In this document: piece after piece, positions 1 to 7,945 of the stretch
Position numbering within the stretch: the first letter of the stretch is position 1
Layout of the letters: each line of letters opens with the position of its first letter
Assembly: GCF_000718515.1 (NCBI RefSeq)
Contig: NZ_JNZS01000019.1
Coordinates: 1 to 64,000 of the forward strand
Length of the DNA: 64,000 nt
Source of the DNA: Micromonospora parva
GTDB lineage: Bacteria > Actinomycetota > Actinomycetes > Mycobacteriales > Micromonosporaceae
Direction of reading: 5' to 3'
Program-made: the position numbers and the translations under genes
The notes under the pieces: generated by a model
Seen by the model: only the letters and a program-made list of their open reading frames with translations
What the model was told of the DNA's origin: nothing
The model's database searches: none

Positions 1-7
1 GGCTCGT

Positions 8-67
8 GTTGATCAAGAGGTTTCGGTCACCGGAAGCCGGTTTTCTGACGCAAACCTCTTGATCAAC
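8..67. repeat. Intergenic palindrome (IR1)
   Basis: Two 16-bp arms (8-23 and 52-67) are perfect reverse complements. Pairing resumes inside after a two-base mismatch, at 26-29 with 46-49, and a small CCGG/CCGG hairpin sits near the centre. The element lies just beyond the 3' end of the thioesterase gene and could end its transcript. The arm skeleton G-N-N-GATC-N-N-G...TT recurs in the palindromes at 6257 and 36848, so I treat them as one intergenic family. Confidence 0.75.
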
Positions 68-89
68 GCGCGGTGGGGCGGGGCAGGGG

Positions 90-596
90 TTAGGGGAGGG
101 GGAGGATTAGGCAGGTGCTGGTGGCGTGGGCTGTCAGGCGGCCGGCGGCGTCGGTGATGCGGGCCTCGGCCAGGGCCGTGCGGCGGCCGCGTTGCAGCAC
201 CGTGCCCTCGCAGCGCAGGGCGCCGCTGGCGACGGTGACCGGGCGGAGGAACTTCACGTTGAGGTCCAGCGACGTGTAGCCGACGCCGGCCGGCAGGGTG
301 GTGTGCACGGCGCACGCCGCGGCGGTGTCCAGCAGCGTGGAGAGCACGCCACCGTGGACGCTGCCGAGCGGGTTGTAGTGGAACTCCTGCGGGGTCAGTT
401 CAACCGCGACCCGACCCTCGTCGGCTTCCATCCGGCTCATGTCGAGAAGGTGCATCACCGGCGGCGCGGCCAGTTCACCGGCGATCATCGCCCGGAGCAT
501 GTCCAGGCCGCTGCGTTGACCGACCTGGGCGGCGTTGACCGACGGGTCCGCCCAGGTGAAGGTACGGCTGCGCGCTGGTTCCTGCGTCTGCGTCAT
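90..596 (-). CDS. PaaI-type hotdog-fold thioesterase
   Basis: A 168-residue protein of the single-domain hotdog family (PaaI/YbgC-like), which usually hydrolyses acyl- or aryl-CoA thioesters. The hallmark 'NPLGSVHGGVLSTLLDTAAACA' stretch carries the family HGG turn followed by the long central helix. A beta-sheet segment with 'LDLNVKFLRPV' follows, as in PaaI proteins. I use the ATG at 596; a TTG at 632 would add 12 residues that do not look like the fold. The gene is divergent from an HxlR-type regulator 55 bp away, a common arrangement in which the regulator controls both genes. The substrate cannot be told from sequence. Confidence 0.85.
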   Translation of the reverse strand: MTQTQEPARSRTFTWADPSVNAAQVGQRSGLDMLRAMIAGELAAPPVMHLLDMSRMEADEGRVAVELTPQEFHYNPLGSVHGGVLSTLLDTAAACAVHTTLPAGVGYTSLDLNVKFLRPVTVASGALRCEGTVLQRGRRTALAEARITDAAGRLTAHATSTCLILPLP

Positions 597-616
597 GGAC
601 GCAGCCTGGCAGCCGG

Positions 617-645
617 TTGCTGAGTCTGTCAACGAGACTTAGCCT
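617..645 (+). promoter_or_regulatory. Promoter and putative operator of the HxlR gene
   Basis: TTGCTG (617-622), a 17-bp spacer and TAGCCT (640-645) fit a housekeeping sigma promoter. The ATG at 652 is only 6 nt after the -10 box, so the transcript is probably leaderless. The spacer contains the inverted repeat TGAGTCT-n7-AGACTTA (621-641, one mismatch), well placed for a repressor that blocks this promoter and the divergent thioesterase promoter. This is inference from position and symmetry. Confidence 0.5.
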
Positions 646-651
646 GGTCGG

Positions 652-1128
652 ATGCGACCCGCGGCTCTGGACTGGTCAGTGGAGAACTGCACCATCGCCC
701 GCGCGATGGAGATCCTCGGTGAGCGGTGGACGCTGGTGGTCCTGCGCGAGGTGTTCACCGGCGTACGCCGCTTCGACGACATGCGGGTGCGGACCGGCAT
801 TCCGCGCCAGGTGCTGACCAACCGGCTCGCCAGCCTGGTGGAGCAGGGCGTGCTCAGTCGCGAGCCGTACCGGGAGCCCGGCAGTCGCCTGCGCCACGAG
901 TACCGCCTGACGGAGAAGGGTCTGGACCTGTGGCCGGTGCTGGTCGCCGTCCTCGGCTGGGGTGACCGGTACCTCGCCGACGCGGACGGCCCACCGCTGA
1001 GCGTCACCCACCGCGACTGCGGCGCCGAGGTACACGCCGAGTTGCGCTGCGCCGACGGGCACGACGTCGGTCGGCCACGCGACGTGGTGCCCCGCCCGGG
1101 TCCCGGTGCCCGTCGCCGTACCCCCTGA
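652..1128 (+). CDS. HxlR-family transcriptional regulator
   Basis: A 158-residue winged-helix regulator. The N-terminal 'CTIARAMEILGERWTLVVLREV' region with its single Cys and the following 'RFDDMRVRTGIPRQVLTNRLASL' recognition-helix segment are typical of HxlR/MarR-like proteins. The C-terminus adds 'HRDCGAEV..LRC', a Cys-containing tail found in larger HxlR members that may sense redox or electrophiles. It probably controls itself and the divergent thioesterase. Because the ATG is 6 nt from a -10 box, translation is probably leaderless. Confidence 0.88.
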   Translation: MRPAALDWSVENCTIARAMEILGERWTLVVLREVFTGVRRFDDMRVRTGIPRQVLTNRLASLVEQGVLSREPYREPGSRLRHEYRLTEKGLDLWPVLVAVLGWGDRYLADADGPPLSVTHRDCGAEVHAELRCADGHDVGRPRDVVPRPGPGARRRTP

Positions 1129-1552
1129 CCGACGGCGCCCGTCGCGCCGCGTGCCCCCACGCGCCGCGCCCCCCACGCGCCGCGCCCCCACGCGGCCCGC
1201 TCATCACGCGGCGCGCTCACCGGGCCGCGCTCATCACCCGGCGCTCGCCGTCGTGCCCGTCGCGGCGGGCGGTGCGCGCCGCGCCCGGTGCGCGGCGCGC
1301 ATCGATGATTGTTCACTTCCTGATGGGCCGGGCGTCGGTCGGGTGTGACGGTGCCTGTTCACCAGCGTGTCGAGGGTGTTGCGGCCGTGTGGCCGATCAA
1401 GGACGGTGAATTCGGGCGAATCCAAGCCTTGTTAATGATCTTAAGTATGTGAATACTTCAGTCTCAGCCGGCCGGTTTCCCCAGATCGGCCGGGTTGCCC
1501 TCGGGTCAGCCGCCCCCGGCGAGACCCGCTCCCCCGCCCAGGAGGTTGTTAC
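1129..1552. other. Intergenic stretch between the HxlR and protease genes
   Basis: 424 bp with no convincing gene. The first half is extremely GC-rich and holds short tandem repeats (listed separately). The second half, about 1395-1465, is relatively AT-rich for this genome and contains the small perfect inverted repeat AAGTAT-gtga-ATACTT (1443-1458). This is the likely promoter/operator zone for the secreted protease. A strong AGGAGG ribosome binding site lies at 1540-1545. Confidence 0.5.
1155..1200. repeat. 16-bp GC-rich tandem repeat
   Basis: The unit CCCCACGCGCCGCGCC occurs twice exactly (1155-1170, 1171-1186), followed by a degenerate partial third copy. It is followed to about 1250 by a related GCTCATCACGCGGCGC-like degenerate repeat. 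The array lies just after the HxlR stop codon and outside any gene. Confidence 0.6.
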
Positions 1553-2599
1553 ATGCGACCCACGAGGTCCTCATTCCGTGTTGCGGCTACCGTCGCCGTT
1601 TCCGGAACCCTGGTCGTCGGCTCGCTGATCGGTGCGCCGGCTCAGGCCGCTCCCGCCGCGTCGCCCGATGCCGCCGCCGCGATCGCCGCGGAACTCGGCG
1701 ACCGCTCCGCCGGCTCGTACATCGACGCCAGCGGCAAGTCCGTCGTCACGGTGACCGACGCGGCCGCCGCCAGCAAGGCCAGCAAGGCCGGCGCCGTCGT
1801 CCGCTACGTCACCCGCGGCGCGGCCGAGCTCAACCGGGCCACCGCCGACCTGGAGCGCTCCGCCAAGATCCCCGGCACCGCCTGGTGGAGCGACCCGGTC
1901 ACCAACCAGGTCGTCGTCTCCGTCGACAGCACCGTCACCGGGGCCAAGCTGGAGCGGGTCAAGGCCGCCGCCGCGCGGGCCAACGGCGCGGTCCGGGTCG
2001 AGGCCGAGGCGGGCGTGCTGAGCACCCGCATCTCCGGTGGTCAGGCCATCTACGCCGGTGGCGGCGGGCGTTGCTCGCTCGGCTTCAACGTGCGCAGCGG
2101 CAGCACCTACTCGTTCCTGACGGCCGGGCACTGCACCAACATCTCGTCGAGCTGGTACTCGAACTCCGCCCAGACCGCGCTGCTGGGTACCCGTACCGGC
2201 ACCAGCTTCCCGGGCAACGACTACGGCATCGTGCGGCACAACAACTCGGCCAACGCGGCCGGCAACGTGTCCCTCTACAACGGCAGCTTCCGGGACATCA
2301 CCGGCGCCGGCAACGCGTCCGTCGGCCAGGCGGTGCAGCGCTCCGGCAGCACCACCGGCCTGCGCAGCGGCTCGGTGACCGCCACCAACGCCACTGTGAA
2401 CTACGCCGAGGGTTCGGTCTCCGGCCTGATCCGCACCAACGTCTGCGCCGAGCCTGGCGACAGCGGCGGCTCGCTCTTCGCCAACACCACCGCGCTGGGC
2501 CTGACCTCCGGTGGTAGCGGCAACTGCCGCACCGGCGGCACGACCTTCTTCCAGCCGGTCACCGAGGCGCTCAGCCGCTACGGCGTCAGCGTCTTCTGA
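1553..2599 (+). CDS. Secreted S1-family serine protease (streptogrisin/alpha-lytic type)
   Basis: A 348-residue preproenzyme. A twin-region signal peptide (about residues 1-32, ending APAQA-A) is followed by a pro-region of about 125 residues, then a mature chymotrypsin-fold domain beginning near 'ISGGQAIY' (residue 160), as in streptogrisins. The catalytic triad is visible: His193 in TAGHC, Asp223 in NDYG, and Ser304 in GDSGGS. Cysteines flank the His and Ser motifs as expected for disulfides. Start ATG follows AGGAGG. It is probably an exported nutrient-scavenging or developmental protease. A hairpin terminator follows directly, so it is monocistronic. Confidence 0.95.
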   Translation: MRPTRSSFRVAATVAVSGTLVVGSLIGAPAQAAPAASPDAAAAIAAELGDRSAGSYIDASGKSVVTVTDAAAASKASKAGAVVRYVTRGAAELNRATADLERSAKIPGTAWWSDPVTNQVVVSVDSTVTGAKLERVKAAAARANGAVRVEAEAGVLSTRISGGQAIYAGGGGRCSLGFNVRSGSTYSFLTAGHCTNISSSWYSNSAQTALLGTRTGTSFPGNDYGIVRHNNSANAAGNVSLYNGSFRDITGAGNASVGQAVQRSGSTTGLRSGSVTATNATVNYAEGSVSGLIRTNVCAEPGDSGGSLFANTTALGLTSGGSGNCRTGGTTFFQPVTEALSRYGVSVF

Positions 2600-2612
2600 T
2601 CCACGCACCGCT

Positions 2613-2644
2613 CGCGGGCCGCCGGAACACTCCGGCGGCCCGCG
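2613..2644 (+). terminator. Hairpin terminator after the S1 protease gene
   Basis: Perfect 14-bp stem CGCGGGCCGCCGGA / TCCGGCGGCCCGCG with a 4-nt ACAC loop, 13 nt after the stop codon and without a T-tract, as is usual in GC-rich actinobacteria. It also lies between convergent genes and can serve the DUF998 gene on the other strand. Confidence 0.8.
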
Positions 2645-2694
2645 TCGCGTTCACGGCCACCGGACCCCGCCGACACCGGCGAACGCGTCGGCGG

Positions 2695-3330
2695 TCAGCC
2701 GGGACCGGACGGTCTCGGCCGCAGCCGGGAGAACAGCACGGCGGCCAGCGGTGCGCCCGCCTCGGCGGCCGCCGCCAGCCGCTCGGTCAACCCGATCCAC
2801 GCCCCGTCGGTGAAGAACTCGACGCCGAACCAGCCGACCAGGCCGAGCAGGACCGCCGCCGCGGCGAGCGCCACCCGGCGTACGGGAGCCGGCCCGTCCT
2901 GCGGCCGATGGCGGTGCTCCCGGGCGAGGGGCGACGCGGCGCGACGGGGCACCGCCAGGGCCGGCCAGACGGCCAACGCGCCGAACGCCACCCCGGCGGC
3001 CACGACGTGCGTCGTCGAACTGCCCGTCGCGTTCTGCGGGAACACGGCCACCAGCACCGTCGCCAGCCCGCCCAACCCGAGCAGCCCGCGGCCCGCCCGT
3101 GCGGCGCTGACCAGGCCGAGCGCGGTCGTCAGGTGACAGAGGCCCAGGCCCGCCAGCCCGATCGTCATGATCCAGCGATGGTCCGCGCCGGTGGCGGCGA
3201 GCGCGCTGATGGTCTGCCGCACCGGGTCGAACCCGTCGGCCTGGGCGGCCTGCGCCACCGTCCAGCCGCCGATGAGGAACAGCGGTGCGCCGGCGGCCGA
3301 CAGCAGAGCCCAACGGGGAACGGCGGACAT
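2695..3330 (-). CDS. DUF998 family membrane protein (copy 1)
   Basis: A 211-residue polytopic membrane protein. It opens with 'LLSAAGAPLFLIGGWTVAQAAQ' (first transmembrane helix), followed by 'FDPVRQTISALAATG', a pattern diagnostic of DUF998. About six hydrophobic segments are predicted. The ATG at 3330 is used because upstream residues are Arg-rich and non-conserved. It is a paralogue of the gene at 3549-4283: both share GWTVAQA, DPVR.TIS.LA and a Trp-Ile-Met in the next helix, which indicates a tandem duplication. DUF998 function is unknown; a lipid- or envelope-related role is often assumed. Confidence 0.85.
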   Translation of the reverse strand: MSAVPRWALLSAAGAPLFLIGGWTVAQAAQADGFDPVRQTISALAATGADHRWIMTIGLAGLGLCHLTTALGLVSAARAGRGLLGLGGLATVLVAVFPQNATGSSTTHVVAAGVAFGALAVWPALAVPRRAASPLAREHRHRPQDGPAPVRRVALAAAAVLLGLVGWFGVEFFTDGAWIGLTERLAAAAEAGAPLAAVLFSRLRPRPSGPG

Positions 3331-3448
3331 CGGGCGATCGTAGCGGTACGACCGGCGCGGTTCCCGGGCCGCGCGGTCCGGGCAGACGGACGACGCCGAG
3401 GGCGCCGCCCGTCGACGGGCTGAAGCCCCCACCGACCACGCGGGGGCA

Positions 3449-3546
3449 GCGACGTCAGACCGGGCGGGGCGGCGGCGACGCCGGCTCACGTCCATCGGCG
3501 ACGTCAGACCGGGGGCGGTGGCGACGCCAGCTCAGGTCCGGCGGCG
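3449..3546. repeat. Tandem 49-bp direct repeat
   Basis: Two adjacent imperfect copies, 3449-3497 and 3498-3546, both opening GCGACGTCAGACCGGG and containing GGCGACGCC(G/A)GCTCA. They fill part of the 218-bp gap between the two DUF998 paralogues, upstream of copy 1. Confidence 0.7.
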
Positions 3547-3548
3547 AC

Positions 3549-4283
3549 TCACGGCAGCCGGTCGGGTCGCCCGGGGGTCGGCCCGCTCGGGGGTCCGAGT
3601 GGATCCGGGGGTACGACGCCGATGGTCGGCAGGTCCGGGCCCACCCGTACGGTGCCGTCGGCCGACCAGGCGAGGTGCGCCCGCCGGGCGGAGAGGAGCG
3701 CCAGCAGCGGCCAGAGGGAGACCGCCACCGCCGTCACCCGCTCGGCCAATCCGGTACGGGACCCGCTGGTCACCTCGAACGCGCACCAGCCGAAGAGCGC
3801 GAGCAGCACGAGCGTGGCGCTCAACCCCACCGAACCGCGGAACGCCCAGGGTGGCTCCGGCCGGTCGGGGTGTTCGGTGTCGTGGCCGCGCGGCAGCCGC
3901 AGCGCCGAACCGGCCGGCCAGAGCACCAGGGCGAGGACGGCCACCGTCGCCGTGACGCCGTGGCTGACCGAGCCGCCGACCGGCGGCCGGGGGAAGGCGA
4001 CGAGCGCGATGGTGGCCACCCCGCCGATCGCGAGCAGGAAGCGGCTGGGCAGCCCGGCCGCGTGCAGGACGGCGGCGACGGACAGGTAGCAGCAGCCGAG
4101 CAGCACCAGGGCCACCACCATGATCCAGGCGTCGGTGGCGTCCTGCCCCGCCAGCTCGCTGATGGTGTCCCGGACCGGGTCGTACCCGACGGGCTGTCGG
4201 GCCTGGGCCACCGTCCAACCGGCCACCAGCAACACGGGCGCCGCCGCCCCCGTGGCGACGGCCCAGTTCGGTACGGGCCGCAT
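3549..4283 (-). CDS. DUF998 family membrane protein (copy 2)
   Basis: A 244-residue membrane protein with the same order of features as the preceding paralogue: 'VLLVAGWTVAQARQPVG' helix, then 'YDPVRDTISELAGQ', then a Trp-Ile-Met-starting helix, and about six transmembrane spans in all. It differs by a hydrophilic Pro/Gly-rich C-terminal tail of about 45 residues (GPDLPTIG..PPDPLGPPSGP), probably cytoplasmic. It is transcribed toward copy 1 with a 218-bp gap. The specific function is unknown. Confidence 0.85.
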   Translation of the reverse strand: MRPVPNWAVATGAAAPVLLVAGWTVAQARQPVGYDPVRDTISELAGQDATDAWIMVVALVLLGCCYLSVAAVLHAAGLPSRFLLAIGGVATIALVAFPRPPVGGSVSHGVTATVAVLALVLWPAGSALRLPRGHDTEHPDRPEPPWAFRGSVGLSATLVLLALFGWCAFEVTSGSRTGLAERVTAVAVSLWPLLALLSARRAHLAWSADGTVRVGPDLPTIGVVPPDPLGPPSGPTPGRPDRLP

Positions 4284-4437
4284 TTCGCCACGTTAACCGC
4301 CGCGGCTGCCGGGGGAGTCGGGTTCGCCGGTCCACCCCACCAGCGAATCGTGCCGGCCTGCCGGGTGCCCGGAGGCGGGGCGGCCACCCCTGACAGAATG
4401 CGGGTGAGGACTGTTCCACGATGAGGAGTTGCCAGCC

Positions 4438-6243
4438 GTGATCCGTACCCACAATGCCGGAAGCCTGCGCGCCGCGGACGCCGGCTCGACGGTGACGCTC
4501 GCCGGCTGGGTGGCCCGCCGCCGCGACCACGGCGGGGTCATCTTCGTCGACCTGCGCGACGGTTCCGGTGTTGTCCAGGTGGTGTTCCGCGAGGAGGACG
4601 CGCACGCGCTGCGCAACGAGTTCTGCGTGAAGGTCGTCGGCGAGGTGACCCGCCGTCCGGCCGGCAACGAGAACCCGGAGCTGCCCACCGGTGAGGTCGA
4701 GGTGACAGCCGCCGAGCTGGAGGTGCTCTCCGAGGCGGCGCCGCTGCCACTGCCGGTGGACGACCAGATCGAGGCCGGCGACGACATCCGACTCCGGTAC
4801 CGCTACCTGGACCTGCGGCGCAGCGGCCCGGCGAACGCGCTGCGGCTGCGCTCGCGCGCCAGCCAGCTCGCTCGGGGTGTGCTGCACGAGCGGGACTTCC
4901 TGGAGATCGAGACCCCGACGCTGACCCGTTCGACGCCCGAGGGCGCCCGCGACTTCCTGGTGCCGGTGCGCCTGCAGCCCGGCAGCTGGTACGCGCTGCC
5001 GCAGTCGCCGCAGCTGTTCAAGCAGCTGCTGATGGTCGGCGGCATGGAGCGGTACTACCAGATCGCCCGCTGCTACCGCGACGAGGACTTCCGCGCCGAC
5101 CGGCAGCCGGAGTTCACCCAGCTCGACATCGAGATGTCGTTCGTCACCGAGGACGACGTGATCGACCTCGGCGAGGCGATCGTCTCGGCGCTGTGGAAGG
5201 ACCTGGCCGGGCACGAGATCAGCCGGCCGATCCCGCGGATCACCTGGCACGACGCGATGGCCCGGTACGGCTCGGACAAGCCGGACCTGCGCTACGGCGT
5301 CGAGCTGACCGAGTTGACCGAGTACCTGCGCGGCACCGAGTTCCGGGTGTTCGCCGGGGCGATCGACGCGGGCGGCTACGTCGGCGCGGTGGTCATGCCG
5401 GGCGGCGCGGCGCAGAGCCGCAAGGAGCTGGACGGCTGGCAGGACTGGGCGAAGGCGCGGGGCGCGCGCGGCCTGGCGTACGTGGTGCTGGACGCCGAGA
5501 CCGGCGAGGCGCGCGGCCCGGTGGCGAAGAACCTCTCCGCCGAGCACCTGGGCGGGCTCGCCGACGCGGTCGGCGCCAAGCCGGGCGACGCGGTCTTCTT
5601 CGCGGCGAGCGCCACCACCCGGGAGGCGCAGGAGCTGCTCGGGGCGGCCCGGGTCGAGATCGCCAAGCGGTCCGGCCTGATCGACGAGAGCGCCTGGGCG
5701 TTCTGCTGGGTGGTCGACGCGCCGATGTTCGAGCGCACTGACGAGGGTGGCTGGACGGCCGTGCACCACCCGTTCACCTCGCCGAACGCGGAGTGGGTGG
5801 ACCGGTTCGAGGAGGCTCCGGACCGGGCACTGGCGTACGCGTACGACATCGTCTGCAACGGCAACGAGATCGGCGGCGGGTCGATCCGTATCCACCGGGG
5901 TGACGTGCAGAAGCGGGTCTTCGACCTGCTCGGCATCACCGCCGAGGAGGCGCAGGACAAGTTCGGCTTCCTGCTGGAGGCGTTCAAGTACGGCGCCCCG
6001 CCGCACGGCGGTATCGCCTTCGGCTGGGACCGGGTCTGCATGTTGCTCGCCGGCGCGGACTCGATCCGTGAGGTCATCGCGTTCCCGAAGACCCGGGGCG
6101 GCTTCGACCCGCTGACCAGTGCTCCCACCCCGATCACCGCCCAGCAGCGCGCCGAGGCCGGCATCGACGCCAAGCCCAAGCCGCCCGCGACGGCCCACGC
6201 GGGAACGGCCGGCCCGGCAGCCCCGGTGGCCGACCCGGTCTGA
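4438..6243 (+). CDS. aspS: Aspartate--tRNA ligase
   Basis: A 601-residue class II synthetase that charges tRNA-Asp (and possibly tRNA-Asn, since many actinobacteria use a non-discriminating enzyme). It has an N-terminal OB fold ('[14 protein letters not shown]...[19 protein letters not shown]'), motif 2 with '[22 protein letters not shown]', a GAD insertion domain and motif 3 'GIAFGWDRV'. The C-terminus has an Ala/Pro-rich tail. The start is GTG at 4438 because GAGGAG sits 9 nt upstream at 4423-4428; a TTG at 4429 would touch that site. It is followed by a palindrome rather than a coupled gene. Confidence 0.97.
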   Translation: MIRTHNAGSLRAADAGSTVTLAGWVARRRDHGGVIFVDLRDGSGVVQVVFREEDAHALRNEFCVKVVGEVTRRPAGNENPELPTGEVEVTAAELEVLSEAAPLPLPVDDQIEAGDDIRLRYRYLDLRRSGPANALRLRSRASQLARGVLHERDFLEIETPTLTRSTPEGARDFLVPVRLQPGSWYALPQSPQLFKQLLMVGGMERYYQIARCYRDEDFRADRQPEFTQLDIEMSFVTEDDVIDLGEAIVSALWKDLAGHEISRPIPRITWHDAMARYGSDKPDLRYGVELTELTEYLRGTEFRVFAGAIDAGGYVGAVVMPGGAAQSRKELDGWQDWAKARGARGLAYVVLDAETGEARGPVAKNLSAEHLGGLADAVGAKPGDAVFFAASATTREAQELLGAARVEIAKRSGLIDESAWAFCWVVDAPMFERTDEGGWTAVHHPFTSPNAEWVDRFEEAPDRALAYAYDIVCNGNEIGGGSIRIHRGDVQKRVFDLLGITAEEAQDKFGFLLEAFKYGAPPHGGIAFGWDRVCMLLAGADSIREVIAFPKTRGGFDPLTSAPTPITAQQRAEAGIDAKPKPPATAHAGTAGPAAPVADPV

Positions 6244-6256
6244 CCCCCTTCGCGCC

Positions 6257-6317
6257 GTCGATCATGGGGTTGACGGGCCCGCGCCACGGCGTGTCGCTCG
6301 TTAACCTCATGATCGAC
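6257..6317. repeat. Intergenic palindrome (IR2)
   Basis: Arms GTCGATCATGGGGTTGAC (6257-6274) and GTTAACCTCATGATCGAC (6300-6317) pair at 16 of 18 positions around a 25-nt GC-rich loop. It lies between aspS and the next co-directional gene and may act as a terminator. It shares the GATC-centred arm style of IR1 and IR3. Confidence 0.75.
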
Positions 6318-6345
6318 GTCGGCGGCGGCAGGGGAGTGGGCTGGG

Positions 6346-7158
6346 ATGCGGGTGCTTGTTGTCGGGGGTAGTGGGTTACTCGGGCGGTCGGTTTGTCGGC
6401 GGGGCCTCGGGCTTGGTTGGTCAGTTGTTGGGACGTTCTACTCCGGTGAGATCGACGTGCCGGGTGTCGAGGCGCGTCGGCTGGACGTGACCGACCGGGC
6501 CGCCGTGCGTGCGCTGGTCGCCCAGGTGCGGCCGGACGCCGTGGTCGGGACCCCCTATCGGTACGAGGACTGGGCGGTCACCGCCGACGGGGCCGCGCAC
6601 GTGGCGCTCGCCGCCGCCGAGGTGGGTGCCCGGCTGGTGCACCTGTCCAGCGATGCGCTGCACGCCGGACGACCCGTGCCGTACCTCGACGACGAGCCAC
6701 CCACGCCGGTGCACGCGTACGGGGCTGCGAAGGCCGCCGCCGAGACCGCCGTGCGGGCGATCGACCCCGGCGCGGCGGTGGTGCGGACCTCGCTGATCGT
6801 GGGGGAGGGCAGCAAGCAGATCCAGCTCTGCCGGGACGCGCTCGCCGGCCGGGCCACCCTGTTCAGCGACGAGCTGCGCTGCCCGATCGACGTCACCGAC
6901 CTGGCTGACGCCGTGCTGGAGCTGGTCGTCTCGTCGTACGCCGGTCTGCTCAACGTGGCCGGCGCGGACGCGGTCAGCCGGGTCGAGCTGGGTCTGCTGG
7001 TCGCCGAGCGGTACGGCCTGGATCCGGCCGGGTTGAAGAGCACCACCAGCGCGAGCAGCGGTCTGGTCCGTCCCCTTGACGTACGCCTGGACTCCACCCG
7101 TGCGGCCGGCCTGCTGCGCACCCGACTGCGCGGGGTACGCGACGTTCTCGCCCGCTGA
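6346..7158 (+). CDS. NAD(P)-dependent epimerase/reductase, RmlD-like
   Basis: A 270-residue extended short-chain dehydrogenase. A Rossmann GGSGLLG motif lies at residues 8-14, an LDVTD segment binds the cofactor, and the catalytic Tyr-x3-Lys is in 'YGAAKAAAE'. The overall pattern, including a 'CPIDVTDLADAVLEL' stretch, resembles dTDP-4-dehydrorhamnose reductase (RmlD) family proteins. The usual RmlB/A/C partners are not nearby, so a role in deoxysugar formation is only possible. The product could equally act on another carbonyl substrate. ATG start; GGGGAGTGGG lies just upstream. Confidence 0.8.
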   Translation: MRVLVVGGSGLLGRSVCRRGLGLGWSVVGTFYSGEIDVPGVEARRLDVTDRAAVRALVAQVRPDAVVGTPYRYEDWAVTADGAAHVALAAAEVGARLVHLSSDALHAGRPVPYLDDEPPTPVHAYGAAKAAAETAVRAIDPGAAVVRTSLIVGEGSKQIQLCRDALAGRATLFSDELRCPIDVTDLADAVLELVVSSYAGLLNVAGADAVSRVELGLLVAERYGLDPAGLKSTTSASSGLVRPLDVRLDSTRAAGLLRTRLRGVRDVLAR

Positions 7159-7161
7159 TTG

Positions 7162-7206
7162 CTGCACACTTCCTATGCACAACTATTGTGCATAGGAAGT
7201 GTGCAG
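7162..7206. promoter_or_regulatory. Perfect 21-bp palindrome upstream of the ArsR-type regulator
   Basis: Arms CTGCACACTTCCTATGCACAA (given in two parts: 7162-7172 and 7173-7182) and their exact reverse complement (7186-7206) flank CTA. The last 8 bases, GTGTGCAG, recur once more at 7212-7219, just before the start codon at 7222. The site is AT-richer than its surroundings. It may be an operator for the regulator it precedes, a terminator for the RmlD-like gene 3 nt upstream, or both. Confidence 0.6.
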
Positions 7207-7221
7207 AGGTAGTGTGCAGTC

Positions 7222-7830
7222 ATGGAGAACGATGGAGACGCTCCGCGGGCGGCGCTACGTGAGGTCCGCATCGACAAGAGGCAGGTCCGGGTCCTGGCAC
7301 ACCCGCTGCGAATGCGGCTGGTTGGCGCCCTGCGAGTGAAGGGGCCCGCCACCGCCACCACCCTCGCCGAGCTGCTCGGCACCAACACCGGCGCGACCAG
7401 CTACCACCTGCGCCAACTCGCCGAGGTCGGGCTCGTCGTCGAGGTTCCCGACCGGGGCAGCGGGCGGCAACGCTGGTGGCAGGCGGCGCACGACGTCACC
7501 AACTGGGAGCCGAGCGACTTCGACGACGACCCCGACGCCCGGGCCGCGATCGAGTGGATCCAGGGCGACCAGGTGCGTCTGCTCGCCGAGACCGCCGAGC
7601 GCTGGTTCGCCACCCAGCACGAGTGGTCACCCGCCTGGCGGGACGGCTTCGGCATGGGCGACATCTTCATGACCATCCCGCCGGCCCGCCTGGAGGAACT
7701 CAAGGCGGAGGTGTGGCAGGTGCTCGAGCGCTACCACCGCGAGGCCGAGCCCGACGCCGCCGCCGACCCGGAGGCCCGCCCGGTGCAGGTCTTCCTGGCC
7801 GCCTACCCCCTGCGCGACGGTCTCCAGTGA
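7222..7830 (+). CDS. ArsR-type winged-helix regulator
   Basis: A 202-residue helix-turn-helix regulator. The N-terminal 'VRVLAHPLRMRLVGALRVKGPATATTLAELLG' followed by 'TSYHLRQLAEVGLVVEVPDRG' is a classic ArsR/HTH_20 winged helix. The C-terminal half ('ERWFATQHEW', 'ARLEELKAEVWQVLERYHR') resembles the effector/dimer part of HTH regulators paired with MFS exporters. It is the first gene of a two-gene unit with the MFS transporter. They are joined by two tandem copies of a 60-bp repeat whose GTGA overlaps this gene's stop codon. Likely autoregulated through the palindrome 15 bp upstream. Confidence 0.88.
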   Translation: MENDGDAPRAALREVRIDKRQVRVLAHPLRMRLVGALRVKGPATATTLAELLGTNTGATSYHLRQLAEVGLVVEVPDRGSGRQRWWQAAHDVTNWEPSDFDDDPDARAAIEWIQGDQVRLLAETAERWFATQHEWSPAWRDGFGMGDIFMTIPPARLEELKAEVWQVLERYHREAEPDAAADPEARPVQVFLAAYPLRDGLQ

Positions 7831-7945
7831 GCGCGAGGAGTGAGCCGGGTCTGCGAGCCCCGCAGTCGCGAACGGAAGGTGGCTGGGTGAGCGCGAGGAG
7901 TGAGCCGGGTCTGCGAGCCCCGCAGTCGCTGACGGAGGTGGTGTC
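7827..7945 (+). repeat. Tandem pair of the 60-bp 'relay' repeat
   Basis: Copy 1 (7827-7886) and copy 2 (7887-7945) both start GTGAGCGCGAGGAGTGAGCC and contain GCGAGCCCCGCAGTCG. The first GTGA overlaps the ArsR gene stop (TGA 7828-7830). Reading from that GTG gives a 40-codon frame with the peptide [13 protein letters not shown] in both copies. It ends at TGA 7947-7949, which overlaps the MFS start ATG 7946. The 60-bp period equals 20 codons, so duplication kept the frame. GGAGG near the end of copy 2 (7935-7939) is the MFS ribosome binding site. A third copy is at 39837. Confidence 0.85.

Noticed and set aside
597..632. N-terminal extension of the thioesterase from TTG 632
   Set aside because: The 12 extra residues are not hotdog-like and would overlap the HxlR promoter; ATG 596 is simpler.
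3532..6198. 888-residue open frame on the minus strand across aspS
   Set aside because: It lies opposite the well-conserved aspS gene; high GC leaves such antisense frames open, and the translation is Arg/Gly-rich with no recognisable domain.
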